Shown here: one piece after another, positions 47,342-57,543 of the stretch
Layout of the letters: every line of letters starts with the position of its first letter
Position numbering within the stretch: the first letter of the stretch is position 1
Assembly (NCBI GenBank): GCA_024711345.1
Contig: JANJTA010000014.1
Span: forward strand, 1 to 64,000
Source of the DNA: Rhodanobacter sp.
Lineage (GTDB): Bacteria; Pseudomonadota; Gammaproteobacteria; Xanthomonadales; Rhodanobacteraceae
DNA: 64,000 bases
Direction: 5' to 3'
Program-made: the position numbers and the translations under genes
The notes under the pieces: generated by a model
What the model was told of the DNA's origin: nothing
What the model saw: only the letters and a program-made list of their open reading frames with translations
Database searches by the model: none

Positions 47342-49537
47342 ATGTCACCGTTGTCTCTCGGCCGACTGGCCACCCGCCTGCCCGCGCTTGCCTTCCTGTT
47401 GCTGAGCCTGCTGCTCAGTGCGCCGCCCGCACCGGCACAGGACACCGCCGACCTGCTGCCGGTGACCGAGGCGTACAAACTGAGCGCCGACGTCGCCACC
47501 CCGGGCGTGCTGAAGCTGCACTGGACCATTGCCCCGGACTACTACCTTTATCGCGGCCGCATGAAGTTCAAGGGCGGCGACGGTGTCACCCTCGGCGAAG
47601 CGCAGCTACCGGACGGCAAGAAGCACCACGACGAATACCTCGGCGACGTGGAGACCTATCACCACGGCGTCGACGCCAGCATCCCGTACACGCTCGCCGC
47701 CGGCACCACGCGGCTGCAACTGAGCGTGCAGTATCAGGGCTGCCACGAGGTCGACCCGAAGATCTGCTACCCGCCGCATACCGAGCACCTCGACCTGCCG
47801 CTGCCGGCCGGCGCCGGCGCTGCGGCCACGCCCGCTGCCGGCAATGCCCTGAGTGCGGCGCTCAGCCAGCTTGGCAGCAACACCGGCGCGACGACGGTGG
47901 GCGCGCCGCTGCCGGCCGAGCAGGCGTTCCGCTTCGAGGCGCTGGCGCAGGGGCCGCGACAGCTGCTGCTGCGCTGGACCATGCCCAAGGGCTACTACCT
48001 GTACCGCGACCAGACCACGCTGAAGCTCGCCGACGCCGCTGGCCTCACGCTGAAACCCGCGTGGCCGGCCGGCACCGCGCACCATGACGAACACTATGGC
48101 GAAGTCACCGTGTACTTCGACCAGGTCGAGCTGCCGGTGACGCTGGAAGGCGACCTGGCCGGCCGCCAGCGGCTCACCCTGCAGGCGAGCTTCCAGGGTT
48201 GCCAGGACGGCGGCCTGTGCTATCCGCTGATGACGCGCGCGGTGGACCTCGATCTGGGCAGCGATGCGGTGGCGTCCGGCGCCGTGGCACCGGAACGGCC
48301 GCCGCCCGATCTCGCCGGCGGTCCATTGCAGATCAGCCTGGTCGCCGCGCTGCTGCTCGCGCTGGGCGGCGGCCTGGTGCTGAACCTGATGCCATGCGTG
48401 CTGCCGGTGCTGTCGATCAAGGCGGTCAGCGTGCTCGAGAGCGGCGAAAGCCGTGCCACCGCACGCCGCCACGCGCTGTTCTACACCGCCGGCGTGCTGT
48501 GCAGCTTCACCGCGCTGGGCCTGGGCATCCTCTCCCTGCGCGCAGCGGGGCACGCCCTGGGCTGGGGCTCGCAATTGCAGCAGCCGCTGCTGGTCGGCGC
48601 GCTGGCCTGCGTGATGCTGGCGGTCGGCCTGTCGATGTCCGGCGTGGTGCAGTTCGGCGCCTCGCTGGGCAATACCGGCGCCGGCCTCGCCGCCCGCTCC
48701 GGCCCGGCCGGCGATTTCTTCACCGGCGTGCTGGCGGTGGTGGTGGCCAGTCCGTGCACCGCGCCGTTCATGGGCAGCGCGCTGGCGTATGCGTTCGCCG
48801 CGCCGATGCTGTCCGCGCTGCTGGTGTTCCTGGCGCTGGGCGCGGGACTGGCACTGCCGTTCCTGCTGATCGGTTTCGTACCGGCGCTGGCGCGCCTGCT
48901 GCCGAAACCCGGGCGCTGGATGGAAACGCTGAAGCAGGTACTGGCGTTCCCGATGTATCTCACCGCAGCATGGCTGGTGTGGGTGCTGGCGAACCAGCGC
49001 GGCGCCGACGCGGTCGGCCTGGTGCTGGTAGCGATGGTGCTGCTGGCCATGACGCTGTGGTGGTTCGAGCGCAGCCGCACGCGCGGCGCCGCCAGCAAGG
49101 TCGCGGTGGCGATACTGGCGCTTGCCACGCTGGCGCCCATGTATCTGCTGGCGCATGTGCCGCCGCCAGCGGCGGCCGCCACGGCCGAAGAAGGCGTGGT
49201 CGCCTACAGCCCGCAGAAACTGGCCGAGCTGCGCGCGGCCGGCACGCCGGTATTCGTCGACATGACCGCCGACTGGTGCGTCACCTGCAAGGCGAACGAG
49301 CACGCGGTGCTGGACACGCCGGCGTTCCGCGACCTGCTGCAGCGCACCGGCGCGGTCTACATGAAGGGTGACTGGACCGACGTCAATCCGGCCATCAGCG
49401 CCTTCCTGCAGGAATACCACTCGCCCGGCGTGCCGCTGTACGTGGTGTTCCCGAAAAACGGCGGCCCGGGCCGGCAGCTGTCCACCGTGCTGACGTCCTC
49501 GCTGGTCGAGCAGGCGCTGACCGAAGCGGCGCGCTGA
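47342..49537 (+). CDS. dsbD: thiol:disulfide interchange protein DsbD with two alpha domains
   Basis: A 731-residue inner-membrane reductant conduit that passes electrons from cytoplasmic thioredoxin to periplasmic thiol proteins. After a signal peptide come two copies of the N-terminal alpha domain: the first with QYQGCHEVDPKICYPP (about 130-145), the second with SFQGCQDGGLCYPL (about 283-297). The eight-helix beta domain has its cysteines in LMPCVLPV and ASPCTAPF, and the C-terminal gamma domain has DWCVTCK. E. coli DsbD has 565 residues and one alpha domain. Start ATG at 47342 after GGAGTCGTG. tlpA overlaps its stop (TGATG). Confidence 0.94.
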   Translation: MSPLSLGRLATRLPALAFLLLSLLLSAPPAPAQDTADLLPVTEAYKLSADVATPGVLKLHWTIAPDYYLYRGRMKFKGGDGVTLGEAQLPDGKKHHDEYLGDVETYHHGVDASIPYTLAAGTTRLQLSVQYQGCHEVDPKICYPPHTEHLDLPLPAGAGAAATPAAGNALSAALSQLGSNTGATTVGAPLPAEQAFRFEALAQGPRQLLLRWTMPKGYYLYRDQTTLKLADAAGLTLKPAWPAGTAHHDEHYGEVTVYFDQVELPVTLEGDLAGRQRLTLQASFQGCQDGGLCYPLMTRAVDLDLGSDAVASGAVAPERPPPDLAGGPLQISLVAALLLALGGGLVLNLMPCVLPVLSIKAVSVLESGESRATARRHALFYTAGVLCSFTALGLGILSLRAAGHALGWGSQLQQPLLVGALACVMLAVGLSMSGVVQFGASLGNTGAGLAARSGPAGDFFTGVLAVVVASPCTAPFMGSALAYAFAAPMLSALLVFLALGAGLALPFLLIGFVPALARLLPKPGRWMETLKQVLAFPMYLTAAWLVWVLANQRGADAVGLVLVAMVLLAMTLWWFERSRTRGAASKVAVAILALATLAPMYLLAHVPPPAAAATAEEGVVAYSPQKLAELRAAGTPVFVDMTADWCVTCKANEHAVLDTPAFRDLLQRTGAVYMKGDWTDVNPAISAFLQEYHSPGVPLYVVFPKNGGPGRQLSTVLTSSLVEQALTEAAR

Positions 49538-50076
49538 TGCGTGGCCGCGACCATTGGCTGATCCTCGGCCTGGCGGTGCTGGCCGCCGCGCTCGGTGGCT
49601 ACGCACAACACCGCCACCGGCCGCTCGATACGCCATCGCCAAGCCTGCTCGGCCAGGCGCTGCCGCCGCTCGTGCTGAGCGACCTCGACGGCAGAGCGCA
49701 CCGGCTGGCCGACTACCGCGGGCGCCGCGTGCTGCTGAACTTCTGGGCCAGCTGGTGCGCACCGTGCCTGCGGGAAATGCCGGCGCTGGCCGAGGCCCAG
49801 GCCAAGTTCGGCGAACAGGGAGCGATCGTGGTGGGAATCGCCATGGATGAGCCGCTGCACGTTCGTGCCTTTTTGGCCGCACATCCGGTGAACTACCCCA
49901 TCCTGATGGGCGAGATGGGCCCGCCAAGCACCTCGCTGAAACTGGGCAATACGCGTCAGGTGCTGCCTTATAGCGTGCTGATCGGCGCCGATGGGCGCAT
50001 TTTGGCCGCCCACGCCGGGCCGCTCTCCGCCGGGCAGCTGACGGAGTGGCTGGCCCCGGCGCCAAGCGGGCGTTGA
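49537..50076 (+). CDS. TlpA-family disulfide reductase
   Basis: A 179-residue membrane-anchored thioredoxin-like protein. An uncleaved N-terminal segment (WLILGLAVLAAALGGYA) leads to a periplasmic domain with FWASWCAPCLREMPAL (CxxC) and a conserved cis-proline in QVLPYSVLIG. Such proteins reduce cytochrome c apoproteins or other periplasmic disulfides and are re-reduced by DsbD. Its ATG overlaps the dsbD stop (TGATG), so the two are translationally coupled, which supports DsbD as electron donor. Confidence 0.93.
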   Translation: MRGRDHWLILGLAVLAAALGGYAQHRHRPLDTPSPSLLGQALPPLVLSDLDGRAHRLADYRGRRVLLNFWASWCAPCLREMPALAEAQAKFGEQGAIVVGIAMDEPLHVRAFLAAHPVNYPILMGEMGPPSTSLKLGNTRQVLPYSVLIGADGRILAAHAGPLSAGQLTEWLAPAPSGR

Positions 50077-50208
50077 CATACGCCTACGCACGGAAACGCG
50101 ATACTTCTCCGTCAAACATCGCCGATCTACAGCGAACTGGACAAGATTCCCGACTGCGCGCACACTGCGCCGGGTTCCGGGGCCTCCGGACGCTGGCTGG
50201 ACGATGCC

Positions 50209-50661
50209 GTGGCGAAAATCCTGGTCCTGCACGGACCCAACCTCAACCTGCTGGGCGCCCGCGAGCCGCAGATCTACGGCCGCGAAACGCTGGCCGACAT
50301 CAACCAGCAGCTGGCCGAGCGCGCGCGCGCGGCGGGGCACGAGCTGGTCTGGTTCCAGTCCAACGCCGAGCACGAGCTGATCGGGCGCGTCCACCAGGCC
50401 CGCGACGACCGCACCGCGATGGTCCTGTGCAACGCCGGTGCGTTCACCCATACCAGCATTGCGCTGCGCGACGCGTTCGCCGCGACCGCGATACCGTTCA
50501 TCGAGGTGCACCTGACCAACGTGTTCGCCCGCGAGCCGTTCCGCCATCAATCCTATTTGTCCGACATCGCGCTCGGCGTGATCTGCGGCTTCGGCGGCGA
50601 CAGCTACCGGCTGGCGCTGGACGCGGCGCTGCAGCGGCTGCCGGCCGGCGCCGCGCCCTGA
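50209..50661 (+). CDS. aroQ: 3-dehydroquinate dehydratase type II
   Basis: A 150-residue dodecameric enzyme for the third step of the shikimate pathway. Catalytic residues can be placed at Y23 (QIYGRETL) and H101 (FIEVHLTN), with the [13 protein letters not shown] opening typical of the family. The start is GTG at 50209. It stands upstream of accB, an aroQ-accB-accC order widely conserved in gammaproteobacteria. Confidence 0.96.
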   Translation: MAKILVLHGPNLNLLGAREPQIYGRETLADINQQLAERARAAGHELVWFQSNAEHELIGRVHQARDDRTAMVLCNAGAFTHTSIALRDAFAATAIPFIEVHLTNVFAREPFRHQSYLSDIALGVICGFGGDSYRLALDAALQRLPAGAAP

Positions 50662-50736
50662 CGCCCGGCCGCGCGGCCACATCCCTTTCACTCCCAGCCG
50701 CCCCAACGGTGGCACGACTGACCAAAGGCTGATCCG

Positions 50737-51201
50737 ATGGATTTGCGCAAAATCAAGAAGCTGATCGACTTGCTCGAGGAATCCAACCTCGCCGAACTGG
50801 AAATCAAGGAGGGCGAGGAAGTCGTGCGCCTGTCGCGCGTGCCGAAAAACGCCGCGCCCGTGGCTGCGGCCGCGCCGGCGGCGGCGCCGATCGCCGCGGT
50901 GGCCGTGCCCGCGCCGGCGGCCGCTGCACCGGCAGCCGAAGCTGCGGTCGCCGATGCCCTGCCCACCGGCCACGTGGTGAAGGCGCCGATGGTCGGCACC
51001 TTCTACGCCTCGGCCACGCCGGGCACGCCGGCCTTCGTCAAGGTCGGCCAGCAGGTCAAGGCCGGCGAGACGCTGGGCATCATCGAGGCGATGAAGATGT
51101 TCAACCAGATCGAGGCCGACGTGGCCGGCACGGTGCAGGCCATCCTGGTCGAGAACGGCCAGCCGGTGGAATTCGACGAACCCATGTTCGTGATCGCCTG
51201 A
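50737..51201 (+). CDS. accB: biotin carboxyl carrier protein of acetyl-CoA carboxylase
   Basis: A 154-residue BCCP. The biotinylation motif is EAMKM with the target lysine at K120, in the C-terminal biotinyl domain (about 78-154). A flexible Ala/Pro-rich linker (about 39-72) separates it from the N-terminal helical part. AccB carries CO2 between AccC and the carboxyltransferase in the first step of fatty-acid synthesis. It is followed after 10 bp by accC in the same operon. Confidence 0.97.
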   Translation: MDLRKIKKLIDLLEESNLAELEIKEGEEVVRLSRVPKNAAPVAAAAPAAAPIAAVAVPAPAAAAPAAEAAVADALPTGHVVKAPMVGTFYASATPGTPAFVKVGQQVKAGETLGIIEAMKMFNQIEADVAGTVQAILVENGQPVEFDEPMFVIA

Positions 51202-51211
51202 GGCCGCCCGG

Positions 51212-52585
51212 ATGCTTGAGAAGGTCGTCATCGCCAATCGCGGCGAAATCGCGTTGCGTGTGCTGCGCGCCTGCCACAGCCTGGGCATCAAGACGGTGGC
51301 GGTGCACTCCACCGTCGATCGCAACCTGAAGCACGTCGGCCTGGCCGACGAGTCGATCTGCATCGGTCCCGGGCCGTCGGTCGACAGCTATCTCAACATT
51401 CCGCGGATCATCGCGGCAGCGGAGATCACCGACGCCCAGGCGATCCACCCCGGCTACGGCTTCCTGTCCGAGCGCGCCGACTTCGCCGAGCAGGTGGAGC
51501 AGTCCGGCTTTGTCTTCATCGGCCCCACGGCCGAGGTGATCCGCCTGATGGGCGACAAGGTCGAGGCGATCCGCGCGATGAAGGCGGCCGGCGTGCCGTG
51601 CGTGCCCGGTTCCGGTGGCCCGCTCGGCGAGGACGTGGACGAGAACATGCGCATCGCGCGCGAGATCGGCTACCCGGTGATCATCAAGGCCGCCGGCGGC
51701 GGCGGCGGCCGCGGCATGCGCGTGGTGCGCACCGAGGCGCACCTGGGCAACTCCATCGCGATGACCAAGCAGGAAGCCAAGGCGGCGTTCGGCAACGATC
51801 AGGTCTACATGGAGAAGTTCCTGGAGAATCCTCGCCACGTGGAAGTCCAGGTGCTCGCCGACGGCCAGGGCAACGCGATCCACCTGGGCGAGCGCGACTG
51901 CTCGATGCAGCGCCGCCACCAGAAAGTGGTGGAGGAAGCGCCGGCGCCGGGCATCACGCCGGAAGTGCGCGCGCAGATCGGCAAGGTCTGCGTCGACGCC
52001 TGCCTGCGCATCGGCTACCGCGGCGCCGGCACGTTCGAGTTCCTGTACGAGAACGGCCGCTTCTACTTCATCGAGATGAACACGCGCATCCAGGTCGAGC
52101 ACCCGGTGACCGAGTTCATCACCGGCGTGGATCTGGTGCGCGAGCAACTGCTGATCGCCGGCGGCGAGAAGCTGTCGATCCGCCAGGAGGACGTCGCCAT
52201 CACCGGCCACGCGATCGAGTGCCGCATCAACGCCGAGGACCCGGACACCTTCATGCCCAGCCCCGGCACGGTGAAGCGCTTCGAGGCACCGGGCGGCCCC
52301 GGCGTGCGCGTCGACACCCACCTGTACGACGGTTACCGCATCCCGCCGAACTACGACTCGATGATCGGCAAGCTGATCGTGTATGGCCCCGACCGCGCCA
52401 CCGCGATCGCGCGCATGCGCCTGGCGCTGGCCGAGACGGTGATCGAGGGCGTCAAGTGCAACATCCCGCTGCAGCAGCGGATCATGGCTGACGTCGGCTT
52501 CCAGCACGGCGGCCAGAACATCCACTATCTCGAGAAGCGGATGGCCGAGCAGAAGGAAAAGAACGCCGTGACGAGTGGCGAGTAG
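51212..52585 (+). CDS. accC: biotin carboxylase subunit of acetyl-CoA carboxylase
   Basis: A 457-residue ATP-grasp enzyme that carboxylates biotin on AccB using bicarbonate and ATP. It opens with [21 protein letters not shown] and contains the glycine-rich ATP loop [25 protein letters not shown], the catalytic region [12 protein letters not shown] and [14 protein letters not shown]. Start at 51212, ten bases after accB. prmA follows after 52 bp. Confidence 0.98.
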   Translation: MLEKVVIANRGEIALRVLRACHSLGIKTVAVHSTVDRNLKHVGLADESICIGPGPSVDSYLNIPRIIAAAEITDAQAIHPGYGFLSERADFAEQVEQSGFVFIGPTAEVIRLMGDKVEAIRAMKAAGVPCVPGSGGPLGEDVDENMRIAREIGYPVIIKAAGGGGGRGMRVVRTEAHLGNSIAMTKQEAKAAFGNDQVYMEKFLENPRHVEVQVLADGQGNAIHLGERDCSMQRRHQKVVEEAPAPGITPEVRAQIGKVCVDACLRIGYRGAGTFEFLYENGRFYFIEMNTRIQVEHPVTEFITGVDLVREQLLIAGGEKLSIRQEDVAITGHAIECRINAEDPDTFMPSPGTVKRFEAPGGPGVRVDTHLYDGYRIPPNYDSMIGKLIVYGPDRATAIARMRLALAETVIEGVKCNIPLQQRIMADVGFQHGGQNIHYLEKRMAEQKEKNAVTSGE

Positions 52586-52637
52586 CCGGCAGCCGCCCTG
52601 CCGCTCGCCTCTCCTTTCCCTTCGCTCACGCCAACCC

Positions 52638-53537
52638 ATGCCTTTCCTCGAACTCTCCCTGGTCGTGCGCGTCGAACAGCAGCCGCGCGCGGAAGAAGCG
52701 CTGCAGGACCTCGGCGCGCTGTCGATCACGCTGCGCGACGCCGACGCGGAGACGCCGGACGAGCAGGCGATCTTCGAGCCGGGCGTGGGCGAGCTGCCGC
52801 TGTGGCCGACGATCACGCTCAACGCGCTGTTCGACGAACATGCCGATCGCCGCGGCCTCGCCGCCGCGCTGGGCGAACTGCTGCCTTGGCTCGAGCCCGA
52901 CCAGCTGAACTTCACCGAGATCGCCGACCAGGACTGGGAACGCGCCTGGATGGACCAGTTCCAGCCGATGGCGTTCGGGCGGCGGTTGTGGATCTATCCG
53001 TGGAACATCGAGCCGCCGGCGGACGACGATCGCGTCGTCGTGCGGCTTGACCCCGGTCTCGCCTTCGGCAGCGGCACCCACCCGACCACCGCGCTGTGCC
53101 TCGAGTGGCTGGACAGCCTCGACCTCGTCGGCAAGACCATCACCGACTACGGCTGCGGCTCGGGCATCCTGGCCATCGCCGCGCTGAAGCTGGGCGCCGC
53201 CAGCGCGATCGGCGTCGACAACGATCCGCAGGCGCTCATTGCCTCGCGCGACAACGCCGAGCGCAACGGCGTGGCCGACCGCCTCGCGCTGTTCCTGCCG
53301 GAGGATTTCAACGCCACGGTTGCCGACGTCTTCATCGCCAACATCCTCGCCGGCCCGCTCGGCGACCTGGCTCCCCGCTTCGCCGCCGCCGCGAAGCCCG
53401 GCGCACCGTTCGCCATTTCCGGCATCCTTGTCGGTCAGCAGGACGAATTGCTGCAGCGCTACGCCGAGTGGTTCGACGAGCTGCGCGTGGACACGCGCGA
53501 GGACTGGGTGCGCATCAGCGGGCGACGCCGCCGCTGA
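52638..53537 (+). CDS. prmA: ribosomal protein L11 methyltransferase
   Basis: A 299-residue SAM-dependent enzyme that trimethylates ribosomal protein L11. The N-terminal substrate-recognition domain (about 1-95) is followed by the Rossmann domain with FGSGTHPTT and the SAM motif DYGCGSGILAIAALKLGA, and FIANILAGPL near the active site. Start ATG at 52638. Part of the accB-accC-prmA gene string conserved in gammaproteobacteria. Confidence 0.97.
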   Translation: MPFLELSLVVRVEQQPRAEEALQDLGALSITLRDADAETPDEQAIFEPGVGELPLWPTITLNALFDEHADRRGLAAALGELLPWLEPDQLNFTEIADQDWERAWMDQFQPMAFGRRLWIYPWNIEPPADDDRVVVRLDPGLAFGSGTHPTTALCLEWLDSLDLVGKTITDYGCGSGILAIAALKLGAASAIGVDNDPQALIASRDNAERNGVADRLALFLPEDFNATVADVFIANILAGPLGDLAPRFAAAAKPGAPFAISGILVGQQDELLQRYAEWFDELRVDTREDWVRISGRRRR

Positions 53538-53645
53538 GTGCCTGGCCGAGGTCGCCGCGGTTGCCGTGCGGAGCGTCAGGCATGCGCCGAAACCGCCGCG
53601 ACCACCCCTGCTAAGCTTGCCGGGTATCGACCCGCAACGGCCCGC

Positions 53646-54503
53646 ATGTATACCCAGTGTCCCGAATGCCTGTCCGTGTTTTCGCTTGACGCGCAGACGC
53701 TGGCGCAGGCGCACGGCCACGTCGTGTGCGGGCATTGCGAAGCCGGCTTCGACAGCCTCGCCACGCTCGCCGAGCAGCTGCCGCCGGAGCCGTTTTTCGA
53801 GCTGCTGCTGAACCAGCCCGCGCTGGAGCCGCCACGACTGGACCTGGTGATCTATCGACCGCGTCCCGAACCGCCGGCGGTCGTCGTCGCCGATGCGGCG
53901 GTCGTCGCGACGCCGGGGCCCGCCGTCGAGGATTTTTCGCAACTGGTGTTCGCGCCGCGCTTCGCCCGCGAGCCGCAGGTGCCGCCGCGCGGGCGGGCGG
54001 CCCGACGCAGCCGGCGGCACCTGCATTCGTCCGGCGAACGGCACTGGCCGTGGATGGTGGCCTGCCTGGCGCTCACGCTGTCGCTCGCCGGGCAGCTGGC
54101 CTGGGCCAAGCGCGACGAGCTGATCCGTCAGCCTGCCGTGGGCCACTGGTTGCGCGGCGCTTGCGCCATGCTTGGCTGCGAACTGCCGCTGGTCGCCGCG
54201 CCGCGGCTGCTGCGCGTGCTGGCCAGCAACGTGCAGGCCCACCCCAGCGTCGCCGGCGCGCTGATGATCAGCGCCAGCGTGCGCAACGATGCCGCCTTCG
54301 CCCAGCCCTGGCCGGTGTTGACGGTCACCCTGTCCGACGCGCAGGGCCAGCGCATCGCCATGCGCCGGCTGCAACCGGCGGAGTACCTGGACGACGCCAC
54401 CATCCAGCGCCATGGCCTGGCGCCTGGCGGCAGCGCCGTACTGCTGCTGGAGGTGGAGGATCCGGGCGACAAGGCGGTGGCGTTCGAGCTGGGTTTCGAA
54501 TAA
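53646..54503 (+). CDS. zinc-ribbon and DUF3426 domain membrane protein
   Basis: A 285-residue protein. The N-terminal zinc-ribbon (MYTQCPECLSVFSL and VCGHCEAGF, four cysteines) is followed by an acidic/proline-rich linker, a single membrane segment (about 137-153, MVACLALTLSLAGQLAW) and a C-terminal beta-sandwich DUF3426 domain, probably periplasmic. This architecture is conserved between prmA and fis in many gammaproteobacteria and betaproteobacteria. The function is unknown; a sensor-like link between cytoplasmic zinc ribbon and periplasmic domain is only a guess. Confidence 0.88.
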   Translation: MYTQCPECLSVFSLDAQTLAQAHGHVVCGHCEAGFDSLATLAEQLPPEPFFELLLNQPALEPPRLDLVIYRPRPEPPAVVVADAAVVATPGPAVEDFSQLVFAPRFAREPQVPPRGRAARRSRRHLHSSGERHWPWMVACLALTLSLAGQLAWAKRDELIRQPAVGHWLRGACAMLGCELPLVAAPRLLRVLASNVQAHPSVAGALMISASVRNDAAFAQPWPVLTVTLSDAQGQRIAMRRLQPAEYLDDATIQRHGLAPGGSAVLLLEVEDPGDKAVAFELGFE

Positions 54504-54659
54504 TGACGTGCGCGGTACTTAAAATTGTCGGCCCGCGCGGGTAGACTCGACCGCTCGCGCCGACATGTCTGACGGCATGCAACAGACGCCGCGACACGCA
54601 AGACCAGCCATAACCATGAGCAGCGACCGATGCAGTCGCCGCTGTGCACGCGAGGGAAA

Positions 54660-54983
54660 ATGTCCGTGAATGCCGTAAGACTGCCTGCTGCCGAGGCCGC
54701 AAAACAGGCCTCGTTGCAGGGCACGGGTTCGTCCGGCGCCAGCCTCCAGGGGCAGAGTGCGTTGAGCGAATGCGTCACCCGCATGGTGCGCCGCTACCTT
54801 GCCGACATCGGCGACACCGAATGCGCCGAAGGCCTGCATGCGCTGGTGCTGCGCGAGGTCGAGGTGCCGCTGCTGCGCGAGGTGCTGGCATTCCACGATG
54901 GCAACCAGAGCCGTGCCGCCAGCGCGCTCGGCATCAACCGCGCCACCTTGCGCAAGAAGCTGGCCGCGCACGGCCTGCTGTAA
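54660..54983 (+). CDS. fis: Fis family nucleoid protein / transcriptional regulator
   Basis: A 107-residue Fis homologue that bends DNA and activates growth-related promoters such as rrn. The DNA-binding C-terminus is well conserved ([27 protein letters not shown]), with the [12 protein letters not shown] helix before it. The N-terminal ~40 residues are less conserved and longer than in E. coli Fis (98 residues). The ATG at 54660 follows GAGGG; an in-frame ATG at 54630 would add ten residues. It precedes purH, as is common in xanthomonads. Confidence 0.9.
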   Translation: MSVNAVRLPAAEAAKQASLQGTGSSGASLQGQSALSECVTRMVRRYLADIGDTECAEGLHALVLREVEVPLLREVLAFHDGNQSRAASALGINRATLRKKLAAHGLL

Positions 54984-55014
54984 CCCTCCCGCAGCCGCCC
55001 ATCATCCGGACGGC

Positions 55015-55020
55015 TATAAT
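55015..55020 (+). promoter_or_regulatory. -10 element before purH
   Basis: A consensus TATAAT, 30 bp upstream of the purH ATG. No -35 is convincing. The bases between it and the ATG form an inverted repeat that includes the GGAAA ribosome site (see findings). Confidence 0.5.
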
Positions 55021-55050
55021 GAGCGGCTTTCCCGTCCTGGAAACCCGCTC

Positions 55051-56661
55051 ATGTCCGCCCCCCAGCTCGTCCCGGTCCGTCGCGCCCTGCTCAGTGTTTC
55101 CGACAAGAGCGGGTTGATCGAACTGGGCCGGCGGCTGGCCGCGAAGGGCATCGAGCTGCTTTCCACCGGCGGCAGCGCGAAGGCATTGCGTGCGGCCGGC
55201 ATCGCGGTCACCGAGGTCAGCGACCTCACCGGCTTCCCCGAGATCATGGACGGCCGCGTGAAAACGCTGCATCCGAAAGTCCATGGCGCCCTGCTCGGTC
55301 GCCGCGGCACCGACGATGCGGTAATGGCGGAGCTGGGCATCGCACCGATCGACCTGCTGGTGCTCAACCTCTACCCGTTCGAGAGCACGGTGGCGAAGCC
55401 CGATTGCACGCTGGAACAGGCGATCGAGAACATCGACATCGGCGGCCCGGCGATGCTGCGCTCGGCGGCGAAGAACTGGAACGACGTGGGCGTGCTGACC
55501 TCGCCCGACCAATACGAGGGCGCGCTGGCCGAGATCGAGAGCCAGGGCGGCCTCACTCGCGCCACCCGCTTCAGGCTGGCGGTGGCCGCGTTCAACAACG
55601 TGTCCAGCTACGACGGCGCGATCAGCGACTACCTGTCCGGGCTGGAGCTCAACGACACGCAGGACGCGATCGCCGGCCACGCCGCCTTCCCCGGCCAGGT
55701 CAACGGCCGCTTCGTGAAACTGATGGACCTGCGCTACGGCGAGAACCCGCATCAGCGCGCGGCGTTCTACCGCGACCTGTACCCGGCGCCGGGGACGCTG
55801 GCCACCTTCCGCCAGCTGCAGGGCAAGGAGCTGTCGTTCAACAACATCGCCGACGCCGACGCCGCGTGGGAATGCGTGCGCAGCTTCGTCAAGCCGGCCT
55901 GCGTGATCGTCAAGCACGCCAACCCGTGTGGCGTGGCGGTAAGCCTGGACGGCATCGGCAAAGCCTATGATCTCGCCTTCCAGACCGATCCCACCTCGGC
56001 CTTCGGCGGCATTATCGCGTTCAACCGCGAAGTCGACGGCGCCACCGCGAAGGCGATCATCGAACGCCAGTTCGTCGAAGTGGTGCTGGCGCCGGCCTAT
56101 GCGGATGACGCACTGACGGCCTTCCACAAGAAGGGCAACGTGCGCGTGCTGGTGATCCCGGCGCCTGCTGGCGGCGACCTGCGTGCGGCGCATCCCGGCA
56201 TGAACTCCAAGCGGGTCGGTTCCGGCCTGCTGCTGCAGAGCGCCGACACCGGCATGATCAGCGCAGCGGACCTGAAAGTGGTCACCCGCAAGGCACCCAC
56301 CGAGGCGCAGATCCACGACCTGATCTTCGCCTGGAAGGTGGCCAAGTTCGTCAAGTCCAACGCCATCGTCTACGCGCGCGACCGCCAGACCATCGGCATC
56401 GGCGCCGGCCAGATGAGCCGCGTCTACAGCGCGAAGATCGCCGGCATCAAGGCCGCCGACGAGAAGCTCGAGGTGCGCGGCTCGGTGATGGCCAGCGACG
56501 CGTTCTTCCCGTTCCGCGACGGCATCGACGCCGCCGCCGCGGCGGGCATCGCCGCGGTGATCCAGCCCGGCGGCTCGATGCGCGACGCCGAGGTGATCGC
56601 CGCTGCGGACGAGCACGGCATGGCGATGGTGTTCACCGGCATGCGCCACTTCCGCCACTGA
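55051..56661 (+). CDS. purH: bifunctional AICAR formyltransferase / IMP cyclohydrolase
   Basis: PurH carries out the last two steps of IMP synthesis. The N-terminal MGS-like IMP-cyclohydrolase domain (about 1-200) opens with [18 protein letters not shown] and contains [14 protein letters not shown]; the C-terminal AICAR-transformylase domain has the catalytic KHANPCG (about 290-296) and [19 protein letters not shown]. 536 residues is normal. The ATG at 55051 follows GGAAA. It ends with a REP-type repeat downstream instead of a classical terminator. Confidence 0.97.
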   Translation: MSAPQLVPVRRALLSVSDKSGLIELGRRLAAKGIELLSTGGSAKALRAAGIAVTEVSDLTGFPEIMDGRVKTLHPKVHGALLGRRGTDDAVMAELGIAPIDLLVLNLYPFESTVAKPDCTLEQAIENIDIGGPAMLRSAAKNWNDVGVLTSPDQYEGALAEIESQGGLTRATRFRLAVAAFNNVSSYDGAISDYLSGLELNDTQDAIAGHAAFPGQVNGRFVKLMDLRYGENPHQRAAFYRDLYPAPGTLATFRQLQGKELSFNNIADADAAWECVRSFVKPACVIVKHANPCGVAVSLDGIGKAYDLAFQTDPTSAFGGIIAFNREVDGATAKAIIERQFVEVVLAPAYADDALTAFHKKGNVRVLVIPAPAGGDLRAAHPGMNSKRVGSGLLLQSADTGMISAADLKVVTRKAPTEAQIHDLIFAWKVAKFVKSNAIVYARDRQTIGIGAGQMSRVYSAKIAGIKAADEKLEVRGSVMASDAFFPFRDGIDAAAAAGIAAVIQPGGSMRDAEVIAAADEHGMAMVFTGMRHFRH

Positions 56662-56679
56662 GGTCGCGTGAACCCGCTG

Positions 56680-56764
56680 CAGGAGCCCGCTCGCGGGCGA
56701 TGCCTTGAAAGCCGGGATTCGGGCTTCGCAAAAAACAGGAGCATCGCCCGCTGGCGGGCTCCTA
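56680..56764. repeat. inverted pair of REP-like elements
   Basis: AGGAGCCCGCTCGCGGGCGA (56681-56700) and its near-perfect reverse complement GCATCGCCCGCTGGCGGGCT (56741-56760) flank a 37-bp spacer; with flanks the arms are 24 bp. This resembles the REP/BIME sequences scattered between genes in xanthomonads and pseudomonads. It lies between purH and the GST gene and may limit transcription or stabilise the purH mRNA. Confidence 0.75.
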
Positions 56765-56813
56765 CACGCCCTGTAGAAGTCGCGCGTGCCACGCTCGGAC
56801 CAAGTCCGGGGAC

Positions 56814-57530
56814 ATGGCCATGCGTTACGAACTGTATTACTGGACCGGCATCCAGGGCCGCGGCGAGTTCGTGCGGCTGGCGCTGGAAGACGCCGGCGCC
56901 AGCTACGTCGACGTGGCCCGCGAGGAGGGTGACGACGCCATCGTGCGCTACCTCGATGGCGTGCACGAGGGCGCGCTGCCGTTCGCGCCGCCGTTCCTCA
57001 AGGCCGGCCGCCTGCTGATCGCGCACACCGCGAACATCCTGCAGTACCTCGGCCCGCCGCTCGGCCTGGTGCCGGAAAGCGAGGGCCGGCGGCTGTACGC
57101 GCACCAGCTGCAGCTGACCATCACCGACCTGGTCGCCGAGGTGCACGACTCGCACCATCCTATCGCCAGCAGTCTGTACTACGAGGACCAGCGCGTGGAG
57201 GCGCGGCGCCGTGCGGCCGACCTGCGCGCGACGCGGCTGCCGAAATACCTCGACTACTTCGAGCAGGTGCTGGAACGCAGCGGCGGACAGCACGCGCTGC
57301 ACGGGCACTCCTACGTCGACCTTTCGCTGTTCCAGCTGCTCAGCGGGCTGGAGTATGCGTACCCGCGCACCATGCAGCACCTCGACCACCGCTTGCCGCT
57401 GCTGCAGGCGCTGAAACAACGGGTGGCCGAGCGGCCGCGCATCGCGGCCTACCTGGCCTCGCCGCGGCGGTTGCCGTTCAACGAGAACGGCATCTTCCGC
57501 CACTATCCGGAGCTGGACGAGCCGGCTTGA
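56814..57530 (+). CDS. glutathione S-transferase family protein
   Basis: A 238-residue GST. The N-terminal thioredoxin-like part includes YELYYWTGIQGRGEFVRLALED, resembling the sigma/alpha-type GSTs where a tyrosine activates glutathione; the all-alpha C-terminal domain follows (about 90-225). HTANILQYLG is the region that binds the gamma-glutamyl part. Two starts are possible (56814 or 56820). Probably detoxification or a specialised ligase; no partner gene nearby. Confidence 0.87.
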   Translation: MAMRYELYYWTGIQGRGEFVRLALEDAGASYVDVAREEGDDAIVRYLDGVHEGALPFAPPFLKAGRLLIAHTANILQYLGPPLGLVPESEGRRLYAHQLQLTITDLVAEVHDSHHPIASSLYYEDQRVEARRRAADLRATRLPKYLDYFEQVLERSGGQHALHGHSYVDLSLFQLLSGLEYAYPRTMQHLDHRLPLLQALKQRVAERPRIAAYLASPRRLPFNENGIFRHYPELDEPA

Positions 57531-57543
57531 GGCCGGCGGCGCC

